From Chamaelirium japonicum (Eukaryota; Streptophyta; Magnoliopsida; Liliales; Melanthiaceae), in contig OX393550.1 of the NCBI GenBank assembly GCA_947650365.1, positions 52,650,879-52,714,878 of the forward strand: a stretch of 64,000 nt of DNA, written 5' to 3'. The stretch's first letter is position 1; every line of letters starts with the position of its first letter. Of this stretch, positions 59,005-64,000 are shown in pieces. Both the position numbers and the translations under genes were made by a program. The notes beneath the pieces are model-generated. The model made no database searches, was not told the DNA's origin, and worked only from the letters and a program-made list of their open reading frames with translations.

Positions 59005-60082
59005 AGAGGAACAAGTTGAAGCCAAAGTCACAGGAGTGCCTGTTCTTAGGCTTTGAACGAGGTATGAAGGGTTTCAAGTTATGGGATCTGAAGAACCAGA
59101 AGAAGATCGTCAATAAATATGTCATCTTTGACGAGACGACCATGCCTATGGTAGAGGCAAAGGCCGATGTAGCACAATCAAGTCAGGGAGAGAAGACTAC
59201 TATAGAGGCTTCGGTTATCTTGACAAATAAGGGTGAAGCAGTCGGCACATCCGAGGGTGGTGTGGACAAGCAGCAACAAGTGGAGACACCGGTGGAGACT
59301 CAGGTGGAGGCTTCAGTACAGGCTCAAGTGGAGCCTACAAGCACAACTTTGAGAAAGTCGAAAAGGTCTATCAAACCACCTCAGAGATGTCGTTGGGATA
59401 ATGAGGATTACTATGCCTTCATCATCAGTGAAGATGATCTAGCAAGCTATGATGAGGCTACAACGAGCAACGAGGGGCAAGGCTGGATGAAGGCAATAAA
59501 GGTTGAGATGAGCAGTCTCTATAAGAACTCCGTTTGGGAGTTAGTTCAAATGCCCAAGGGAAAGAAGATCATAAGTTCCATATGGGTTCTTAGGAAGAAG
59601 AAGGGTATGCAGAATGAAAACCCAAAATGCAAGGCACATTTGGTTGCAAAGGGGTTTGCTCAGCGGAAAGGAATTAATTTTGAGGAGATCCTCTCTCCCG
59701 TAATCAAGCATACCTCTATTAGGCTGCTACTGACTCAGGTTGCTCATCATGATATGGAGCTAGAGCAGATGGGCGTGAAGACGGCGTTTCTTCACGGAGA
59801 TCTTGATGAGGAGATTTATATGTCACAACCGGACGGGTTCATGAAGAAGGCAAAGAAGAACCATATGTGCAGACTGAAAAAGTCGATCTACGGACTCAAT
59901 CAGTCACCGAGGCAGTGATATAAGTGCTTAAACTCATTCATGGTACAGATCAGTTACTCGAGGGGGATATATGACTTTTACGTCTACACTCGCACCTTTG
60001 AGGATGAAGAGGTTGTGACATTGATGCTCTATGTCGACGATAAGCTCATCGCATGTCGTGACAAGAGCAAGATTATCTAACT
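59005..60082 (+). pseudogene. Cop-T integrase C-terminus and reverse transcriptase, first part
   Basis: It continues the frame cut at 48974 after the duplicated agagg. The integrase end has ECLFLGFERGMKGFKLWD and KKIVNKYVIFDE. A Gln/Val/Glu-rich linker follows (59200-59350), then RT: WVLRKKKGMQNE, KAHLVAKGFAQRKGINFEEILSPV, KTAFLHGDLDEEIYMSQPDGF. The catalytic Asp before VKTAFLHG is Gly. YVDD remains at 60030-60041. Stops at 59916 and 60078 break the frame. RT is interrupted by the solo Cassandra LTR at 60083. Confidence 0.88.
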
Positions 60083-60507
60083 TGTAACATCCACCCCAAA
60101 CACACAAGATATTGTCCTCTTTGCCCATGCCTGCACGAGAACTTCCCAGGGAGGTCACCCGTCCTAGTGCTAACTCGTGGCCTTGTACACCTTATCTTAC
60201 CCCATCCATCCTATCCATGCACGCATGAGAACTTCCCAGGGAGGTCACCCATCCTAGTACTGCTCTCGCCCGAGCAGGCTTAACTACGGAGTTCTTACGA
60301 AATCCGTAATGGTGCACGATTTTAAAACGCGTCTTCTATGTTTGGGAGGGGAAATTATATAAGTAGTTCAAGATCTCCTTCTCTTCAAGCGATGTGGGGC
60401 TAGCTCGTGGCATTGTATATCTCACCTCACCTCATCTTACCTTATCCATCTTGGCATCGCAGCCTCAGGAGTCTTGGCTCTTGGCCTATTGGATCTTGGT
60501 CATCACA
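60083..60507 (-). mobile_element. Solo Cassandra LTR with internal rearrangement
   Basis: In minus orientation it begins TGTGATGACC and ends GTTACA, like the LTRs at 1320-2051, with a 5S-like segment. Flanking taact (60078-60082) and gaact (60508-60512) are a decayed target-site duplication. At 425 bp it is about 100 bp longer than a normal LTR. A second copy of the 5S box C region (about 60128-60165) and a short piece from the front of the LTR are inserted after the first box C. No internal domain or second LTR is present. Confidence 0.88.
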
Positions 60508-61330
60508 GAACTTAAGAAGATGCTAAGCAAGGAGTTTGAGATGAAGGATCTCGGGAATACGAGAAAGATTCTCGGCATGGATATCAAGAGGGACAGAAAG
60601 GCTGGGAAGCACTGGTTGTCTCAAGGAACCTATATCCAAAAGGTTCTTGAGAGATTTGAGATAAAGGATGCAAAGCCAACCTCTACTCCATTGGCTTCGC
60701 ACTTTGTTCTAAGCAAGAGGCAATGTCCTACTAAGAAGAAGGAGATCCAGGAGATGCAGAAGACACCATACGCCAATGAGGTAAGATGTCTGATGTATGC
60801 GATAGTTTGCACGAGACCTGATCTGGCACAGGTGGTAAGCGTCGGGGCAATATTCATGTCGAATCTAGAGAAGGTCCTTTGGCAAGCGGTCAAGCAGATC
60901 TTGAGGTATTTGAAGGGCAGTGTAGAGAAAGGGATCTTGTTTGCCAGCAAAAGAGAGAGATCAGTATCATGGGATATTATGATTCAGACTATGCAGCGGA
61001 TCTTGACATTAGAAGGTCTACCACAGGATACATGTTCACATGTGGAGGAGGACCGATCTGCTGGAGGTCTATGCTACAGTCGGTGACGACGCTCTCCACT
61101 ATCGAGGCAGAGTATATGGCTCTAACAGAAGCTGCAAAGGAGGCTATCTGGTTGAAGAGCCTAGCTGGCGAATTGGGACTAAGTCAGAACTCAGTTACGG
61201 TACAGTGCGATAATCAGAGTGCGATTTGTTTGGCAAAGAATTCGGTTTTCCATGCAAGGACAAAGCACATCGACATTAGATACCACATATCAAAGACTGG
61301 CTGGATGATGGTGAGATCGAGGTCGAGAAG
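60508..61330 (+). pseudogene. Cop-T reverse transcriptase end and RNase H (broken)
   Basis: It resumes with KEFEMKDLGNTRKILGMDI, then TYIQKVLERFEIKDAKP, YANEVRCLMYAIVCTRPDLA and ILRYLKGSVEKGI. A frameshift at about 60960 leads to RNase H: GYYDSDYAADLDIRRSTTGY, CWRSMLQSVTTLSTIEAEYMAL, VQCDNQSAICLAKN and RTKHIDIRYH. The metal-binding Asp and Glu positions look kept. It ends near 61330, with decayed sequence to the purine tract. Confidence 0.88.
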
Positions 61331-61540
61331 GTTTACACGGTTGAAAACACTTCAGATTTTCTCACAAAGCCAATCACTAGAGAGAAGTTTGAGTATTGCT
61401 CAAGCTTGCTCCAACTTGCCTCTTGTTAGTGCAGTAGAGAGCACCTCGCCACCTGAGGTACGATGTAGGCGAGTTGAGAATCGCCAAGGTTGAGGTTCGC
61501 TGGAATGGGAGCATTGGCCGAAAATTTACCAGGTGGAGTT

Positions 61541-62317
61541 TGTCGGAGTTTTGGCTCAGTTTCGGCGAAGACGGAATGTGAAGAGAAGCTCTGTGCGTGC
61601 CCGTCAGAGGGCTGGCGCCCTAAGCGCTAGCAGTACGTCGCCTGATCCCTGGAGGGTGCCAGAATTGGGGCCACAACGAGGGTTGGCGCCCTGGGAACCA
61701 ACGTGTGGTGCCTAGCCCCCTGAAGGCACTACCCTCTCGGGTTGGTGCCCTAGTCACCCACAGTGCGGCGCCCTGGGCACCATTGTTTGACGGTTTTTCG
61801 ATGGGGGCTACAAGATTGGCGCCCTTGGCGGCGCCCTGGGTGCCAGGCACGATTCGTGCGCAGGTTTGACTCTCGGAGGCACAATTTCATAGGGCTTTAA
61901 ATTGGGTTTTCACTCTAAGTTTTACAAAAGGGGTTGTCATTGTGTTTGACGGCTCGTTTTAGGGTCTTACTTCGGGCTTCTCGCTTATGTTTGAGAGACG
62001 ATGAAGATCATGGATCTTGAGAGGAGATTGATTTCTGGTGGAGCGATGAAGAAGAAGCGGGTTGTAAACTCCAAGATCTAATTCCATTGCTTCAAGGGCA
62101 ATGACCGATACCCGCAGAGGTAGGGATTTTCGAACTGTGTGATCAAATCTCTGTGTCGTGTGGATTGTTTATTTGCTCTATTTTCTTGTGATTGTTGGAT
62201 CGTTCTTGGTGGATTCGATCATTCTCTTCGGATCGTCGGAGATCCGAAAACCCCACACCGCTTCCGCGAGCGTGAGGCGGCAGATCGAGACCTCGTCTGA
62301 GGTATTTCATGCCAACA
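61541..62317 (+). repeat. Cop-T 3' LTR (777 bp)
   Basis: Pairs with 46132-46905 with moderate divergence. Ends next to target-site duplication aattg (62318-62322). Confidence 0.92.
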
Positions 62318-62931
62318 AATTGCCACCCCGCCGTTCACCACCCGGCATCGCCCGGTCCGCCACCAACCACCATTGCCCACCCCGGTGGCGGGCGACAGCA
62401 AGTGGTGGCAAATGAGGCGGCCGGTGGTTAGCGATAGGTGGTGGACGGTGGCTGATGGGGTGATGATGGGTTTATCGGCAGTTTGCAGGGGATGGTGGAC
62501 GCCGGCCGACGAGAGATTTAATTTCTGATTTATTTTACTGGTCAATCCAAACAGTCCTCCAAAAATAATGGCATACTTTACAGATCAACACAAAACATCA
62601 AGAAGAAAATCAGATTTACTAATCAATCTGAAAAATTTATTAGTCCACATCCGATTTACTAGCCTTTACTTTGCGGGTTAGAAAAACAAACTAGTCTGTA
62701 GGGTTTACTACTCCATAGCCTATCATGTGGGACCTATATTACCATTTAAATTTTTTTAATCGATTTATTTCATGATAGTGGAGTATAATCCAATCATTGA
62801 TTGCCACATCAGCTTATTGGAGTCTATTGCTCTAACAACTATTTAGAGCCAAGTATTGTTCTTATTATATTATTGCCTCCCTTTATTCACTGTAGATCTT
62901 CATTTCAACCGACTGATACACACACAGAGAA

Positions 62932-63006
<75 letters not shown>

Positions 63007-63010
63007 GTTC

Positions 63011-63052
<42 letters not shown>

Positions 63053-63167
63053 TTCTGCCACCGTTGACGGAGAAATATTGTTACTCTGTATTTCATGTTT
63101 TAGAATTGGAAAACTCCAGCTTCCAATCTCTGATCCTTAAATTCCTAGGAAGAGAGAGGGAGAGATA
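62318..63167 (+). repeat. Duplicated wax synthase upstream block U2, proximal part, without its gene
   Basis: It aligns with 18988-19250, 19794-19836 and 43881-44300, that is, U1 without the MITE and Tat-A. Similarity continues through the leader (ttctgccaccgttgacgg, gttttagaattggaaaact, cttaaattcctagga) and stops just before where the ATG would be. Spacer DNA follows at 63168. No wax synthase codons remain, so this is a promoter/leader without a gene. Confidence 0.88.
62936..63048 (+). repeat. (GA)n microsatellite in the orphan leader
   Basis: A GA run interrupted by a few bases (gttctagag near 63006), longer than the one in the intact leader. Confidence 0.9.
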
Positions 63168-63210
63168 TCCCAAATTTATCCAATCCAATTGTTAGGAGCC
63201 ACATCTTCAA

Positions 63211-64000
63211 CAATGGAAACCAGTAATCTTGACGAACACAGCTGACTATTCCTTGTTTGAAAGATCCCGAATTTATCCAATCCAATTGTTTTTGATAATG
63301 CTGAATAATAAATAGTTTATTTTTTCATTTTGATGTTAGGAAAGAGAGTGGCAATTGGTAAATATTCAGCCTTCCTTTAAGATCAATTTGTATCGGTAAT
63401 GTATCTCAATTCAAGGGTTTGCCATCTTCTTGGATTTTTAGTTTATGAGTTGGAATGTTAAATTGTCCGACGAGCGATAGAGCTTCTATGGTTGCTTATT
63501 GTAGCTTGTATCAAGATGGGTCAACCACAAATTGCCCGCGACCAATAGAGCTTGTTGAAAGCTGGCCACTGAGAGACAAATGTCCCGAATATTATGACGG
63601 CAAACTTGGACGGTGTTTTTCCTTCTCTTTCAAAAAAATTGAATGGCAGCTCAATTAAATCTAAGATTCCGAAACATAGTTTTATATTGAAATCCATCAG
63701 TAAATACAAACTAGGCTTCTTTAACAACATTCTTTTTATAGCAATTACGATTAGAAATACTTGAGGACCCGGGGTGGATTTTTAAATAGACTTCAGAGTC
63801 ACGACCATACCTGATGTAAAGCATATAAAGACAATGGCACGTGGGTCTAGCTTTTAATCAAGTATTGGAGTACTTTGTGAAGACCTTCTGATAGGATCCA
63901 TGGTTAAAACTGGAAAACAATGATCACATTAAGGATAAGAAGGAACATCCGATAAATGTTGACTGTAAATGATGTGAACTTATTTTGTTGAAGATATGGT
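63211..64000. repeat. Duplicated spacer block X2
   Basis: Similar to X1 (409-836 plus 2996-3333) without LINE-1. The empty LINE target aattaaatct is at 63653-63662. Just before it (63168-63210) is a short partial duplicate of the word cccgaatttatccaatccaattgtt, probably formed at the deletion junction. Minor frames here are not supported as genes. Confidence 0.85.

Larger units (their letters stand above)
46132..62317 (+). mobile_element. Cop-T: Tork/Tnt1-like Copia retrotransposon with two nested insertions
   Basis: LTRs at 46132-46905 and 61541-62317 start TGTCGG. The ends are CCAATA and CCAACA. Target-site duplication aactg/aattg (46127-46131 and 62318-62322, one mismatch) has an uninterrupted counterpart in U1 at 18988-18992. 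A degenerate tRNA-Met primer site (atatcaaagcc) starts near 46910 and a purine tract (aggtggagt) precedes the 3' LTR. The Copia order gag, protease, integrase, RT, RNase H is readable across Cop-A (48975-59004) and a Cassandra solo LTR (60083-60507). All domains are broken. Confidence 0.93.

Overview
This is nuclear DNA from a flowering plant, probably a monocot: the only convincing host gene is a single-exon wax synthase-like gene whose codons strongly prefer G/C at the third position, and almost everything else is nested retrotransposons of plant types (Copia, Gypsy/Tat, LINE, Cassandra, LARD, SINE, MITE). No bacterial operons, tRNA genes or CRISPR arrays are visible.

Layout. (1) Positions 1-3333 hold a short unassigned edge and a spacer block X1 (409-836 plus 2996-3333), split by a 5'-truncated LINE (837-2985, minus) that itself carries a complete Cassandra TRIM element (1320-2051) with 5S rRNA-like LTRs. 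(2) Positions 4253-17071 hold a short-LTR non-autonomous element (LARD-1, 4258-17066) into which a second non-autonomous element with very long LTRs (LARD-2, 5314-15118) is inserted. (3) A second LINE fragment (17102-17891) is followed by upstream DNA of the wax synthase gene (U1, from 18810) with a MITE. (4) Positions 19837-43880 are a 24-kb Gypsy/Tat element (Tat-A) with a younger Tat element (Tat-B, 29182-40015) inserted into its antisense gene. (5) The wax synthase gene is at 44375-45397, with a SINE at its 3' end. (6) A second copy of the wax synthase upstream region (U2) is split by a Copia element (Cop-T, 46132-62317). Cop-T contains a reverse-oriented Angela-like Copia element (Cop-A, 48975-59004) and a rearranged solo Cassandra LTR (60083-60507). 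(7) U2 resumes at 62318-63167, but its coding region is missing. A second spacer block X2 (63211-64000) follows directly.

The window is therefore a decayed tandem wax synthase cluster with repeat unit [upstream U - gene - spacer X], inflated by insertions. Because U and X occur twice, each copy preserves the empty site for insertions in the other. LINE-1, the MITE, Tat-A and Cop-T are all confirmed this way, along with their target-site duplications.

The most unusual features are accessory regions of the Tat elements. Tat-A has an antisense gene with its own TATA box, a GT-AG intron and a coiled-coil C-terminus. Both Tat elements carry tandem arrays (8 x 145 bp and about 14 x 118 bp) built around a perfect 16-bp palindrome that contains two opposed W-box cores. 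Nearly all in-frame stops in the Tat genes are one C-to-T step from Gln or Arg codons, as expected from decay of methylated DNA.
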